DNA of 52,106 bases from Paracoccaceae bacterium (GCA_002402045.2 NVUX02000019.1:1-52106); one strand, 5' to 3'; counted from the first letter of the stretch, positions 26,566 through 35,337 are shown. Program-made: numbers and translations. Notes: generated by a model from the letters alone, not told the origin.

Positions 26566-27294
26566 TTATGACAAGCTTTCGCCATCCTCACCGCTGACAA
26601 CCAGCTGTGCGCGATCGCCATGAAACCATGTGCGGCCATATTCAACCGGGGTGCCAAGGCTGTCTATATTCAGGCTGACAGTGCGCAAAACCGCGGCCCC
26701 CTCCGCTATTTTCAGCGCGCGCGCCACAGGGCCAACGGCGGGTTTGGCGGTTAGCTTTGTCCAGGCTCGGCTATAGTCATGCACGCCATTTTCAGTGAGG
26801 GCTGCGGTGATAGAGCCATGCGCGCGCAGGCTTTCGGGAAGGTTCGGCAAATTGACAGCGGGAAAAAACGAACTAGAATAGCTAAACGGGGCTTTATCAA
26901 CAATACTCACGGCTTCCAAAACATGCACCGGCGCTCCGGCAGATATGTGCAGCAATTCGGCTTCTTTGGCCGAGGCGGGCAGGGTTTCGAGGCGCAAAAT
27001 CTCTCGATTTAGCTTTAGCCCCGTGCCTGCCAAATTTTGGCTAAAGCGGGTTTTACGCCCCAAGCGGTAATCAACCAGCGTCTGGCTCACAAAGGCCCCG
27101 GCGCCTTGACGCACATGAATTTTCCCTTCCTCTTGCAGGCGGGCAAGGGCGCGGCGAATCGTATGTCGGTTTACGCTAAATCGTTTGGCCAGTGCGGCCT
27201 CTGTGGGTAGTTTTTCGCCCTTTGGATAGTGACCGGTGCTGATCTCTAAGCTTAGGGTTTCATGGATTTGCTGCCAAATAGTGCCGATTTTCAT
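26566..27294 (-). CDS. phnF: GntR/HutC-family regulator PhnF
   Basis: A 242-residue HutC-subfamily GntR protein: an N-terminal winged helix (GEKLPTEAALAKRFSVNRHTIRRALARLQEEGKIHVRQGAGAFV, residues about 26-69) and a UTRA ligand-binding domain (residues about 90-235, LSIVDKAPFSYSSSFFP-like core). Its position divergent from phnG is the standard PhnF context, so it should control phnGHIJKLN and itself in response to a phosphonate or C-P lyase intermediate. Candidate operators lie in the 115-bp gap. It probably forms an operon with phnM2. Confidence 0.88.
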   Translation of the reverse strand: MKIGTIWQQIHETLSLEISTGHYPKGEKLPTEAALAKRFSVNRHTIRRALARLQEEGKIHVRQGAGAFVSQTLVDYRLGRKTRFSQNLAGTGLKLNREILRLETLPASAKEAELLHISAGAPVHVLEAVSIVDKAPFSYSSSFFPAVNLPNLPESLRAHGSITAALTENGVHDYSRAWTKLTAKPAVGPVARALKIAEGAAVLRTVSLNIDSLGTPVEYGRTWFHGDRAQLVVSGEDGESLS

Positions 27295-27303
27295 AAGGGT
27301 GGC

Positions 27304-27321
27304 CTGTCATCTAAATTTCAC
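27304..27321 (+). promoter_or_regulatory. Candidate Pho box in the phnF-phnG gap
   Basis: CTGTCAT-CTAA-ATTTCAC: the first heptamer is a perfect PhoB half-site, the second is weak (about 4-5 of 7). It lies about 90 bp before phnG and 10 bp before phnF, allowing PhoB activation of phnG with a short leader. Confidence 0.5.
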
Positions 27322-27361
27322 AAAACAGGTGTTGCGCCAGCGGGAACGGAACCTCTAATAT

Positions 27362-27385
27362 TTGTATAGTTGTCTATTTATATAG
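27362..27385 (+). promoter_or_regulatory. Candidate PhnF operator (8-bp direct repeats)
   Basis: Three octamers in a row, TTGTATAG, TTGTCTAT and TTATATAG, sit 24 bp before the phnG ATG. HutC-family operators often contain TTGTATAGACAA-like halves, so these are plausible PhnF sites. They would block transcription or early elongation of phnG. Confidence 0.42.
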
Positions 27386-27409
27386 ATAAATTTAAAAGGT
27401 GTCTAGCAC

Positions 27410-27862
27410 ATGACTGAAAATAGTGAAAATGTCAGCCGAAAGGGCTGGATGTCTACCCTCGCCAAAGCCCCTGCTGGCTTGCTGGCCGAGGCTTGGCAGC
27501 AAGCCGATGTTGCGCAAAGCTTTGCGTGGCTGCGCGCGCCAGAAATTGGCACGGTAATGGTACGCGGTGCTATGGGTGGCACGGGTGCGCCCTTTAACCT
27601 TGGCGAGCTAACGGTGACCCGCTGCGCCTTGCGCTTGGATGATGGCACGGTAGGCCACGCCTATATTTCGGGGCGCGACCGGCAAAAAGCAGAAATTGCA
27701 GCGCTATGTGATGCCCTGATGCAAACCAGTGAAGCAAGCGCCGTACAGGCCAAAATCATTAATCCACTCACCCGCGCTTATCAGTCCAAACGTGCCAGTA
27801 AGGCCGAAAAAGCTGCGGCCACCAAGGTGGATTTTTTTACCCTTGTGCGAGGAGAAGACTGA
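27410..27862 (+). CDS. phnG: C-P lyase subunit PhnG
   Basis: A 150-residue PhnG protein, normal length. Conserved parts are RKGWMSTLAKAP, APEIGTVMVRGAMGGTGAPFNLGELTVTRCALRL and GHAYISGRDRQKAEIAALCDAL. PhnG belongs to the PhnGHIJ core complex that makes the ribose 1-phosphonate 5-triphosphate from ATP and phosphonate together with PhnI. AAAGG lies before the ATG. The A of its stop codon is the A of the phnH start, so the two are coupled. Confidence 0.93.
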   Translation: MTENSENVSRKGWMSTLAKAPAGLLAEAWQQADVAQSFAWLRAPEIGTVMVRGAMGGTGAPFNLGELTVTRCALRLDDGTVGHAYISGRDRQKAEIAALCDALMQTSEASAVQAKIINPLTRAYQSKRASKAEKAAATKVDFFTLVRGED

Positions 27863-28431
27863 TGAATACCCACTCCCTGACCGGCGGATTTGAAAACGCG
27901 TCACATGCTTCGGCTAATGCGTTTCGGGTCGCGCTAGATGTCATGGCCCGCCCTGGCAAAATTGCTGAAATAACCGGTGGCACGCCGCCCGCGCCAATGT
28001 CCTCTGCTGCCGGCACGCTGCTGCTCACGCTTTGTGATCCTGCAACACCGGTGTGGCTGGCACCATCGCTTAGCGGTTCTGATATTGCCGACTGGCTGCG
28101 CTTTCATACCGGCGCACCGGTGGTTGAAAACCGGCACGCCGCGATGTTTGCAGTTGGTGCATGGGCCGAGCTGCTGCCGATTAGCGATTTTGCCATTGGC
28201 ACCCCCGAATACCCAGACCGCTCGGCCACGCTGATTGTCGAGATGGAAACCCTTGAACCCAGCGGCGCAATTTTGCGCGGGCCGGGCATTAAGTCCACGG
28301 CGGCGCTTGGGTTGCCAGCCTTAACGGAATTTCAAAACAACGCGGCGCTATTTCCGCTTGGGCTTGATTTTTTCTTGACCGCTGGCAGCCAAATAGCCGC
28401 CTTGCCTCGCACCACGAAACTGGAGGGCTAG
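27862..28431 (+). CDS. phnH: C-P lyase subunit PhnH
   Basis: A 189-residue PhnH subunit of the C-P lyase core complex. Family motifs are FRVALDVMARPGKIAEI, LLLTLCDPATPVWLAPSL, DFAIGTPEYPDRSATLIVEM and RGPGIKSTAALGLP. It has a PLP-transferase-like fold without known catalytic activity and helps assemble PhnGHIJ. It starts inside the phnG stop and ends 3 bp before phnI. Confidence 0.93.
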   Translation: MNTHSLTGGFENASHASANAFRVALDVMARPGKIAEITGGTPPAPMSSAAGTLLLTLCDPATPVWLAPSLSGSDIADWLRFHTGAPVVENRHAAMFAVGAWAELLPISDFAIGTPEYPDRSATLIVEMETLEPSGAILRGPGIKSTAALGLPALTEFQNNAALFPLGLDFFLTAGSQIAALPRTTKLEG

Positions 28432-28434
28432 CGC

Positions 28435-29526
28435 ATGTATGTAGCCGTAAAAGGTGGCGAAAAAGCCATTGATAATGCCCATGCTTGGTTGGGTGAAATA
28501 CGCCGCGGTGATACCGATATTGCCGCGCTTTCAGTGGCGCAAATCCGTAGCCAGCTTAGCTTGGCGGTGGACCGCGTTATGGCTGAAGGCTCGCTTTTTG
28601 ACGCGGATCTGGCGGCGCTGGCGATCAAGCAATCGCGCGGTGATCTGATCGAGGCGATATTCTTGATCCGCGCCTATCGCACAACGCTGCCACGCTTTGG
28701 GGCCAGCGCCCCGATAAAAACCGAAAACATGGCCTGCATGCGCCGGATTTCGGCTACCTTCAAAGATGTGCCGGGCGGGCAGGTGCTGGGGCCAACCTTT
28801 GATTACACCCACCGTTTGCTGGATTTTAAACTTGCGGCTGACGGGGTGATAGACGAGGCCCGCAAAGCCGCCACACCCGACGAGGCCAAGCCGCACATTA
28901 CCGAGTTTCTCAACCAAGAGGGGCTGATTCAGCATGAGCCAACGTCCGACACCACCCCGCCGGACCTAACCCGCGAACCGCTGGAGCTGCCCGCCTCACG
29001 CGCGCTGCGCTTGCAGGCGCTGGCGCGGGGCGATGAGGGGTTTGTGCTTGGCATGGGCTATTCAACCCAGCGCGGCTATGGCCGCAATCACGCTTTTGTC
29101 GGTGAGCTACGCATTGGCGATGTCGCCGTGGAATTGGACATTCCCGAGTTAGGCTTTTCGGTGGAAATTGCGGATATTGAGGTTTCGGAATGTGAAACGG
29201 TTAACCAATTTTCTGGCTCCAAAACCGAACCACCTCAATTTACCCGTGGCTATGGTTTGGTGTTTGGTCAATCCGAGCGCAAAGCGATTTCAATGGCTTT
29301 GTTGGATAGGGCGCTGCGTTGGAAGGAACTCGGCGAGGACAGCTCCGGCTCTCCCGCGCAAGACGAGGAATTTGTGCTTTATCACTGCGATAACATTCAG
29401 GCCACAGGTTTTGTGGAGCATATCAAACTGCCCCATTACGTAGATTTTCAGGCCGAGCTGGAGCTGGTGCGCACCCTGCGCCGCGAAGCAACTGAAGCCA
29501 AAGTTGCCAAGGAGGCCGCGCTATGA
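28435..29526 (+). CDS. phnI: C-P lyase subunit PhnI (purine ribonucleoside triphosphate phosphonylase component)
   Basis: A 363-residue PhnI. Landmarks are MYVAVKGGEKAIDNAHAWL at the N-terminus, TLPRFGASAPIKTENMACMRRISATFKDVPGGQVLGPTFDYTHRLLDF in the middle, and FVLGMGYSTQRGYGRNHAFVGELRIG later. With PhnGHL it replaces the adenine of ATP by phosphonate. The length is standard. It overlaps phnJ by 4 bases (ATGA). Confidence 0.94.
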   Translation: MYVAVKGGEKAIDNAHAWLGEIRRGDTDIAALSVAQIRSQLSLAVDRVMAEGSLFDADLAALAIKQSRGDLIEAIFLIRAYRTTLPRFGASAPIKTENMACMRRISATFKDVPGGQVLGPTFDYTHRLLDFKLAADGVIDEARKAATPDEAKPHITEFLNQEGLIQHEPTSDTTPPDLTREPLELPASRALRLQALARGDEGFVLGMGYSTQRGYGRNHAFVGELRIGDVAVELDIPELGFSVEIADIEVSECETVNQFSGSKTEPPQFTRGYGLVFGQSERKAISMALLDRALRWKELGEDSSGSPAQDEEFVLYHCDNIQATGFVEHIKLPHYVDFQAELELVRTLRREATEAKVAKEAAL

Positions 29527-30395
29527 ACACCGAGTATAACTTTGCCTATCTGGATGAGCAAACCAAACGCATGATCCGCCGTGCGCTGCTAAAAGGGGTG
29601 GCCATTCCCGGCTATCAAGTGCCTTTTGCCAGCCGTGAAATGCCCATGCCTTATGGCTGGGGCACCGGTGGAGTGCAGGTTACGGCCGCCTGCCTTGTGC
29701 CCGATGATATCCTGAAAGTCATCGACCAAGGCGCAGATGATACCACCAACGCGGTATCTATCCGCAAGTTTTTTGAGAAGACCGGCGGGGTTAAGGTGAC
29801 CGAGGAGACCGCCAAAGCTACGGTTATTCAAACCCGTCACCGCATACCCGAAGCCGCCCTGACCGAGGGCCAAATTCTGGTTTACCAAGTGCCGATCCCC
29901 GAACCGCTGCGGTTTTTGGAACCTAGCGAGGTCGAGACCCGCAAAATGCACGCGCTGGAGGAATATGGGCTTATGCATGTGAAGCTTTACGAGGATATCG
30001 CGCGGCATGGCCATATTGCCACGTCTTATGCGTATCCGGTGAAGATCGAGGGACGCTACGTGATGGACCCGTCACCGATTCCGAAATTCGATAACCCCAA
30101 AATGGAAATGGCGGCGCTACAGCTATTTGGCGCGGGTCGAGAGCAACGCATTTATGCATTGCCGCCCTACACGCAGGTCGTCAGCCTCGATTTTGAGGAT
30201 TACCCGTTTGAAAAAGGCGGCGCGCAGCAGGCGTGTGGGCTGTGTGCGGCTGAAGATGCCTACCTTGACGAGGTGATTATGGATGATGCCGGCACGCGGA
30301 TGTTTGTGTGTTCTGACACTGACTATTGCCGTGTGCGGCGCGAGGCAGGTCACATTGGCGAAATGGGCGTGCCCTTAGCGGAGGATGCAGCATGA
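29523..30395 (+). CDS. phnJ: C-P lyase PhnJ (radical SAM enzyme)
   Basis: A 290-residue PhnJ, the enzyme that breaks the C-P bond of ribose-1-phosphonate 5-phosphate, giving a hydrocarbon such as methane and the 1,2-cyclic phosphate. The cysteines show the expected spacing C-x2-C-x21-C-x5-C (Cys238, Cys241, Cys263, Cys269), providing the iron-sulphur ligands and the catalytic thiol. Other motifs are PMPYGWGTGGVQVTAAC and KLYEDIARHGHIATSYAYPV. All key residues look intact, so the pathway is predicted functional. It overlaps phnK by 4 bases. Confidence 0.95.
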   Translation: MNTEYNFAYLDEQTKRMIRRALLKGVAIPGYQVPFASREMPMPYGWGTGGVQVTAACLVPDDILKVIDQGADDTTNAVSIRKFFEKTGGVKVTEETAKATVIQTRHRIPEAALTEGQILVYQVPIPEPLRFLEPSEVETRKMHALEEYGLMHVKLYEDIARHGHIATSYAYPVKIEGRYVMDPSPIPKFDNPKMEMAALQLFGAGREQRIYALPPYTQVVSLDFEDYPFEKGGAQQACGLCAAEDAYLDEVIMDDAGTRMFVCSDTDYCRVRREAGHIGEMGVPLAEDAA

Positions 30396-31162
30396 CGCCG
30401 CTTCTTAAGGTCGAGAATGTCTCAAAATATTATGGTAACCGCCTTGGCTGCCGCGATGTGAGCTTTGAACTTTACCCCGGTGAAGTGCTAGGCATCGTTG
30501 GTGAATCCGGCTCGGGCAAATCAACCCTGCTGAATTGTCTGGCGGGCCATCTGGAACCTGACACAGGCGAGGTGGTCTTTGACACCCGCGCTAACGGCCC
30601 GAAAGACACGGTTACCATGTCAGAGCCAGAGCGGCGGATGCTTTCGCGCACCGATTGGGCTTTTGTGCACCAAAACCCGCGTGACGGGTTGCGCATGTCG
30701 GTTTCGGCGGGTGGCAATGTGGGCGAACGGCTGATGGCTGTTGGCGCACGGCATTACGGAAATATCCGCAGCACCGCTATTGATTGGCTTGATAAGGTCG
30801 AGATAAACGAGGACCGCACGGATGACCGCCCCTCGGAATTTTCTGGCGGGATGCAGCAACGCTTGCAAATCGCCCGCAATTTGGTCACTGGCCCACGGCT
30901 GATATTCATGGATGAACCCACCGGCGGGCTTGATGTCTCGGTGCAGGCGCGCTTGCTTGATTTGCTGCGCGGGCTGGTTCGAGAGTTGGGCCTTTCGGCG
31001 ATTGTGGTGACCCATGATTTGGCCGTGGTGCGGCTATTGGCAGATCGCCTCATGGTTATGAAAGACGGCCACGTAATTGAAACGGGGCTGACCGACCAAG
31101 TGCTGGACGACCCACAACATGGCTACACCCAGCTTTTGGTTTCCTCGGTTTTGCAGGTATAA
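30392..31162 (+). CDS. phnK: C-P lyase ATPase PhnK
   Basis: A 256-residue ABC-type ATPase; the start at 30392 overlaps the phnJ stop (ATGA). Walker A is [13 protein letters not shown], the Q-loop region is [14 protein letters not shown], the signature is [15 protein letters not shown], Walker B is [12 protein letters not shown] and the H-loop is VVTHDLA. PhnK docks on the PhnGHIJ core and, although ABC-like, has no membrane partner. It precedes phnL by 4 bp. Confidence 0.94.
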   Translation: MTPLLKVENVSKYYGNRLGCRDVSFELYPGEVLGIVGESGSGKSTLLNCLAGHLEPDTGEVVFDTRANGPKDTVTMSEPERRMLSRTDWAFVHQNPRDGLRMSVSAGGNVGERLMAVGARHYGNIRSTAIDWLDKVEINEDRTDDRPSEFSGGMQQRLQIARNLVTGPRLIFMDEPTGGLDVSVQARLLDLLRGLVRELGLSAIVVTHDLAVVRLLADRLMVMKDGHVIETGLTDQVLDDPQHGYTQLLVSSVLQV

Positions 31163-31166
31163 GATT

Positions 31167-31847
31167 ATGATAAATATAAAAAATGTGTCCAAAAACTTCA
31201 CGCTGCATAACCAAAACAGCGTTGAGATACCGGTGATGGAAAACGCTAACCTCACGGTAAAACCCGGTGAATGCGTCGGGCTTACCGGCGCGTCCGGCGC
31301 GGGTAAATCCACGTTGATGCGGATGGTTTATGGCAATTACCTCACGCAAGCGGGCCGGATCATGGTGGGCGACCTTGATATTGTTACCGCCCTCCCCCGT
31401 CAAATTTTGGAGTTGCGGCGTGAGACCCTTGGCTATGTCAGCCAGTTTTTGCGCGTGGTGCCGCGCGTGCCCACGCTTGATGTGGTGTCCGAGCCGATGC
31501 TGGCAGTTGGCGTTAGCCGAGACGCCGCACATGAGCGGGCCCGTGAACTGTTAACAAAGCTGCGTATCCCCGAGCGGTTGTGGCAGCTTTCGCCGCTTAC
31601 TTTCTCGGGCGGCGAGCAACAACGGGTGAATATTGCGCGCGGTTTTGCCCATGAATATCCGGCGATGCTGCTGGATGAACCCACCGCCAGCCTTGATGTG
31701 GCCAACCGCGAAACCGTGCTTTCCTTGATTGAGGACGCCAAGGCGCGTGGGGCGGCTATCATCGGCATTTTCCATGATGAGGCAGCGCGCGCGCGGGTGT
31801 GTGACCGTGAGATTGATGTATCAACCTACACGCCAAAGGTGGTCTAG
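31167..31847 (+). CDS. phnL: C-P lyase ATPase PhnL
   Basis: A 226-residue ABC-type ATPase from the ATG at 31167; the frame open from 31119 overlaps phnK and is not used. Walker A is [13 protein letters not shown], the Q-loop region is [13 protein letters not shown], the signature is [15 protein letters not shown], Walker B is [11 protein letters not shown] and the H-loop is GIFHDEA. With PhnG/H/I it supports formation of the ribose-phosphonate triphosphate. The phnN start follows directly after its stop codon. Confidence 0.94.
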   Translation: MINIKNVSKNFTLHNQNSVEIPVMENANLTVKPGECVGLTGASGAGKSTLMRMVYGNYLTQAGRIMVGDLDIVTALPRQILELRRETLGYVSQFLRVVPRVPTLDVVSEPMLAVGVSRDAAHERARELLTKLRIPERLWQLSPLTFSGGEQQRVNIARGFAHEYPAMLLDEPTASLDVANRETVLSLIEDAKARGAAIIGIFHDEAARARVCDREIDVSTYTPKVV

Positions 31848-32402
31848 ATGCTTGGAGCTCTTATTCCGGTTGTTGGCCCCTCAGGGGCGGGCAAAGATAC
31901 CCTAATTGATGCCGCACGTGTGGCACGGCCCGATATATTTTTCCCCACCCGGGTTATATCGCGCCCCTCGGGCGCAGGTGGTGAAGTTTTTCAAGGCGTT
32001 GAGGCCGGATTTTTCCACGAAATGGCACAGCGTGGTGCTTTTGCATTTCACTGGCAGGCGCACGGGCTGTTTTACGGCATTCCAATTGAGATCATCGCCG
32101 CGCTTAATACGGGCCAAAATGTTATGTTTAACGGCTCCCGCGGGATGATCGACCAGGTGCGCCAACGCTTTAAAAATCTACGGGTGATGGTGGTGACCGC
32201 CCCCGAATCTGTGCTGGCCGCGCGGCTGGCCGCGCGCGGGCGTGAAAGCGCCGAAGATATCGCTAACCGCCTAAAGCGCGCGGCGTATAAACTGCCCGAG
32301 GGGCCAGATGTTTGGGTTGTTCAAAATGATATTCCGCTGGCCCAAAGCAGCGCAACCTTTTTAGCCGCGTTGCCGGCTAAGCGGATAGCGCATAGCGCTT
32401 GA
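31848..32402 (+). CDS. phnN: Ribose 1,5-bisphosphokinase PhnN
   Basis: A 184-residue guanylate-kinase-like enzyme that phosphorylates ribose 1,5-bisphosphate to PRPP, the last step of C-P lyase catabolism. It shows the P-loop VVGPSGAGKDTLI (about residues 8-20), RVISRPSG, the lid region AFAFHWQAHGLFYGIP, and RLAARGRESAEDIANRLKRA. It begins directly at the end of phnL and ends the long operon, overlapping the convergent DUF1045 gene by 26 bp. Confidence 0.93.
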   Translation: MLGALIPVVGPSGAGKDTLIDAARVARPDIFFPTRVISRPSGAGGEVFQGVEAGFFHEMAQRGAFAFHWQAHGLFYGIPIEIIAALNTGQNVMFNGSRGMIDQVRQRFKNLRVMVVTAPESVLAARLAARGRESAEDIANRLKRAAYKLPEGPDVWVVQNDIPLAQSSATFLAALPAKRIAHSA

Positions 32403-33057
32403 TGATATGGAAATACCCATCCTCAGCCTCACGAAACAGGCAAATTTCGCGCACGGGAAGTGGGGCGCACAGTGTGTCGGCCAAGGCCGCTTGCAGGTAC
32501 TGTTGTACCGGCTTGGCCACATCCGGTGCCAACCGCCCTGTCAGGGTCAGATGGAAGTGAAATTCCTGCATCACATAAGGGTAACCCCAGCGCATAAGGT
32601 TGCTTTCCTGCGCGTCAGAAAGACCAGCCACCCGACGGCGCGCCAGCTCGGACGGGGACGCCGGGGCGCGAAAACCATCAAGATTTTGCACACAAGCGCG
32701 CGCCAGGTTTTCCAGCGCGGGGCATGGGTTTTTGGGCGTAATCGCCAAAAAACCATTAATCGAGCGCAAGGTGATATCCGCTATGTCAAAGCTGGGTTGC
32801 TGGCTGGCCAAATGGGTAAGCGCGGCATCAAGGTCTTCGACCATACGGCCCTCCGCCAGCTTAAAAGGCGGCTTCAGGGTGCCATGAAGCCCGTATTTGC
32901 GCGGCGTTTCTGTCAGCTCGGCAATTGGCAGGCCGGTGTTTGGGAGGTGCGACCGCGCTTGGCCAGTTTGCGCATCCCAGCCCAGCCAGCGAGCGCCAAA
33001 TGCGGCAAGGCCCGCCTCGGGGGCGTAATAAACTGCGTATCTCGAAAATACTTTCAT
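32377..33057 (-). CDS. DUF1045 phosphonate-operon protein (2H phosphoesterase-like)
   Basis: A 226-residue protein of the DUF1045/TIGR03223 family found in alphaproteobacterial phn operons. I chose the ATG at 33057 (MKVFSRYAVYYAPEAG), which matches the family start; the upstream frame overlaps the phnM1 start. Two H-x-T motifs typical of 2H phosphoesterases are present: KYGLHGTLKPPF (about residues 56-67) and FHFHLTLTG (about 165-173). No PhnP (metallo-beta-lactamase) is encoded on the plasmid, so this protein is a good candidate for opening the 5-phosphoribosyl 1,2-cyclic phosphate. It is divergent from phnM1. Confidence 0.85.
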   Translation of the reverse strand: MKVFSRYAVYYAPEAGLAAFGARWLGWDAQTGQARSHLPNTGLPIAELTETPRKYGLHGTLKPPFKLAEGRMVEDLDAALTHLASQQPSFDIADITLRSINGFLAITPKNPCPALENLARACVQNLDGFRAPASPSELARRRVAGLSDAQESNLMRWGYPYVMQEFHFHLTLTGRLAPDVAKPVQQYLQAALADTLCAPLPVREICLFREAEDGYFHIIKRYALSA

Positions 33058-33157
33058 CACATCTTTCCTTTGGCTGACTGGCCATACCTTTCGCAGAAAA
33101 TTGTCACAATAATGCGACATATCTGTGGTTATAAAGCAAAAAATCTGGAGCCCAGAC

Positions 33158-34315
33158 ATGACCTCAACACCCAATGAAACGCCTGTAATTTTGGCCAATG
33201 CGGCACTGGTGTTAGAAAACGAAACCATCAAAGGCGGGGTTGTGCTTAAAGGCGGGAAAATCGCCGAGATATTCACCGGCGTGGCCGTGCCGGTTGGCGC
33301 GATTGATTGCGAGGGCGACTATCTTTCGCCTGGACTTGTGGAGCTGCACACCGATAATCTTGAGCGTCACATGACCCCGCGCCCGGGCGTAGACTGGCCC
33401 CACGGCGCTGCGATCATGGCCCATGATGCCGAATTTGCCGGTGCAGGTGTGACCACGCTGTTTGACGCGATGCGCGTTGGCTCGGTTACCTCTGGCAAAA
33501 GCAAATACAAAAAATATGCCCGCCAAATGGCCAACGAAATTTTTGCCCTGCGGGAGCGTGGTTCGTTACGCATTAGCCATTATTTTCACCTGCGCGCCGA
33601 GATATGCTCAGAAACCCTCATCGAGGAAATGGCGGAGTTTAGTCCCGAAGACCGGATCGGTATTGTATCGCTGATGGATCACACGCCGGGCCAACGCCAA
33701 TTTGCCGACCTCACCCAGATGCGGACCTATATGCAGGGCAAATATTCGATGTCTGACGCGGATGTCGAAGAGCAGTTTGAGCTATTGCGCAGTGTTAAAG
33801 CCAAGCACGGCGAAGCCAATGAAGCGGCAGCCGTTGCTAATGCGCACTCTTATGGCGCAGTCATCGCCAGCCATGATGATACCACTCGCGATCACGTTAT
33901 CCAGTCTGCTAAGTATGGGATTCGGTTGGCCGAGTTTCCCACCTCATTAGAAGCCGCCAAGGCTTGCCGTGAGGCCGGAATCGCCGTGATGATGGGAGCA
34001 CCAAACTTACTACGCGGCGGTTCTCATTCGGGAAATGTCGCCGCCAGTGATCTGATGGATGCAGGCTTGCTTGATATTATGTCGTCTGATTACGCCCCTG
34101 CGAGCCTGTTGATGTCTGCAGTGAAGCTTGGCCAGGAAGCGGGGAACATGGCGGTCGGTCTAAAAACCGTTACCAAAGCCCCCGCAGAGGCCGCCAAGCT
34201 GAAAGACCGTGGGGAAATTACACTCGGTCTCCGTGCGGATTTAGTACGCTTTACGCTTATAGATACCTTTCCGCGCACGCGCGGTGTTTGGGTTCAGGGC
34301 GCTCGGGTTGCCTAA
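33158..34315 (+). CDS. phnM: Alpha-D-ribose 1-methylphosphonate 5-triphosphate diphosphatase PhnM (phnM1)
   Basis: A 385-residue amidohydrolase; the ATG at 33158 is preceded by GGAG. It removes pyrophosphate from the ribose-phosphonate triphosphate made by PhnGHIL. Motifs are LSPGLVELHTDNLERHMTPRPGVDWPHGAA (metal site), IGIVSLMDHTPGQRQF, AVIASHDDTTRDHV, AEFPTSLEAAKACREAG and MGAPNLLRGGSHSGN. It is the canonical PhnM form, compared with the variant at 25340. It is divergent from the DUF1045 gene, with only weak PhoB-like bases between. An IS6-family fragment starts 15 bp after its stop. Confidence 0.93.
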   Translation: MTSTPNETPVILANAALVLENETIKGGVVLKGGKIAEIFTGVAVPVGAIDCEGDYLSPGLVELHTDNLERHMTPRPGVDWPHGAAIMAHDAEFAGAGVTTLFDAMRVGSVTSGKSKYKKYARQMANEIFALRERGSLRISHYFHLRAEICSETLIEEMAEFSPEDRIGIVSLMDHTPGQRQFADLTQMRTYMQGKYSMSDADVEEQFELLRSVKAKHGEANEAAAVANAHSYGAVIASHDDTTRDHVIQSAKYGIRLAEFPTSLEAAKACREAGIAVMMGAPNLLRGGSHSGNVAASDLMDAGLLDIMSSDYAPASLLMSAVKLGQEAGNMAVGLKTVTKAPAEAAKLKDRGEITLGLRADLVRFTLIDTFPRTRGVWVQGARVA

Positions 34316-34330
34316 AGCCGAGTAGTCATG

Positions 34331-34475
34331 GGGTCTGTCGCAAATATTTGAACTGATCGTCATTGACAGCCCCGATCGTCATGATTTGGCGATCAATAAA
34401 CTACGGGGATTCACAATATGATATCGTTTAAAGGGCGCCGTTTTCTGAAGCCAACCGTTCTTCACGCGCTTTGGA
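34331..34475 (+). mobile_element. IS6-family element fragment (left end and transposase N-terminus)
   Basis: GGGTCTGTCGCAAAT at 34331 matches the IS6-family terminal repeat. An ATG at 34418 begins MISFKGRRFLKPTVLHAL, which resembles the start of IS6-family transposases, then the similarity is lost. The remaining bases to the znuB stop at 34549 show nothing else. It marks the phn/znu junction. Confidence 0.65.
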
Positions 34476-34548
34476 GGGAATTTTGGCGAACGCGTCTGAT
34501 TAATGGAATTTTTTTTGGCATTGACCAATGTTTACGACAGAACATTTT

Positions 34549-35337
34549 TCAGCGTTTAGATGCCGAAAAAATAGCTGTGAGCGCAAAAATAATAGCCGCC
34601 ACACTTACGATTGTTGGCCCTGTTGGGGTGTCAAAATAGAAGGCGGCGTGCAATCCGCCGTATGTTGAGATGCCGCCTATCACTGTGGCAATGACAACCA
34701 TGGTTTCAGGGGTTCGGCTGAAGGGGCGCGCGGCGGCCGCCGGAATTATGAGCATGGCGGCAATTAGCAAAACGCCCACCACCTTGATCGCAACAGCAAC
34801 GACAACGGCCAGCGAAATCGTTAAATACAGTTGCTCGCGTTTTGGGTCTATCCCGCAGGCATAGGCAAGGTCGGGGTTTAGTGTGGCGGTTAACAAGGCC
34901 GACCAGCGCGCCCTAACGAGGATAAGCACAAGCACCGCGCCCCCCCAAATAACGGACAAATCTCGCGGCGTTACGGCCAAAATATCTCCAAAGAGATAGG
35001 CCATAAGATCAATCCGAATACCGCTCAAAAATGAAACCGCGACCAAGCCAAAGGCCAGCGCAGAATGGGCCATAACCCCGAGAAGCGTATCCATCGCATA
35101 GCCCCGCCCGCTGAGGGTTGTGATGGTTAGGGCCATAAACAAGGCGACAAAAAGCACCCCGGCAAAAACAGGAAGCGACAATGCCAACGAAATGGCGACG
35201 CCCAGAATGGCGGCATGGGCTGTAGCGTCCCCGAAATAGGCCATGCGCCGCCAGATTACAAAGCACCCAAGCGGGGCGGTTGCTATGGCAACACCTAATC
35301 CTGCCAGCGCGGCACGCACCATGAAATCATCCAACAT
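34549..35337 (-). CDS. znuB: Zinc ABC transporter permease ZnuB
   Basis: A 262-residue ABC-3 family permease with about eight hydrophobic segments. Landmarks are GCFVIWRRMAYFGDATAHAAILGVAISL, GIRIDLMAYLFGDILAVT, VVGVLLIAAMLIIPAAAARPFSRTP and the AAFYFDTPTGPTIV segment near the end. The length is normal, so the IS6 fragment just beyond it does not appear to have truncated it. It is the third gene of zur-znuC-znuB and 2 bp after znuC. Confidence 0.92.
   Translation of the reverse strand: MLDDFMVRAALAGLGVAIATAPLGCFVIWRRMAYFGDATAHAAILGVAISLALSLPVFAGVLFVALFMALTITTLSGRGYAMDTLLGVMAHSALAFGLVAVSFLSGIRIDLMAYLFGDILAVTPRDLSVIWGGAVLVLILVRARWSALLTATLNPDLAYACGIDPKREQLYLTISLAVVVAVAIKVVGVLLIAAMLIIPAAAARPFSRTPETMVVIATVIGGISTYGGLHAAFYFDTPTGPTIVSVAAIIFALTAIFSASKR

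Noticed and set aside
33095-33120. PhoB-like bases (TTGTCAC...ATGCGAC) between the DUF1045 gene and phnM1
   Set aside because: Second half matches only about 3 of 7 positions; too weak to list as a site.
33058-33276. N-terminal extension of the DUF1045 protein
   Set aside because: It overlaps the phnM1 start on the other strand and does not look like the family N-terminus; MKVFSRYAVYYAP is the natural start.
27410-34315. A phnP gene hidden in the phn cluster
   Set aside because: No metallo-beta-lactamase motif (HxHxDH) was found in any supported frame.
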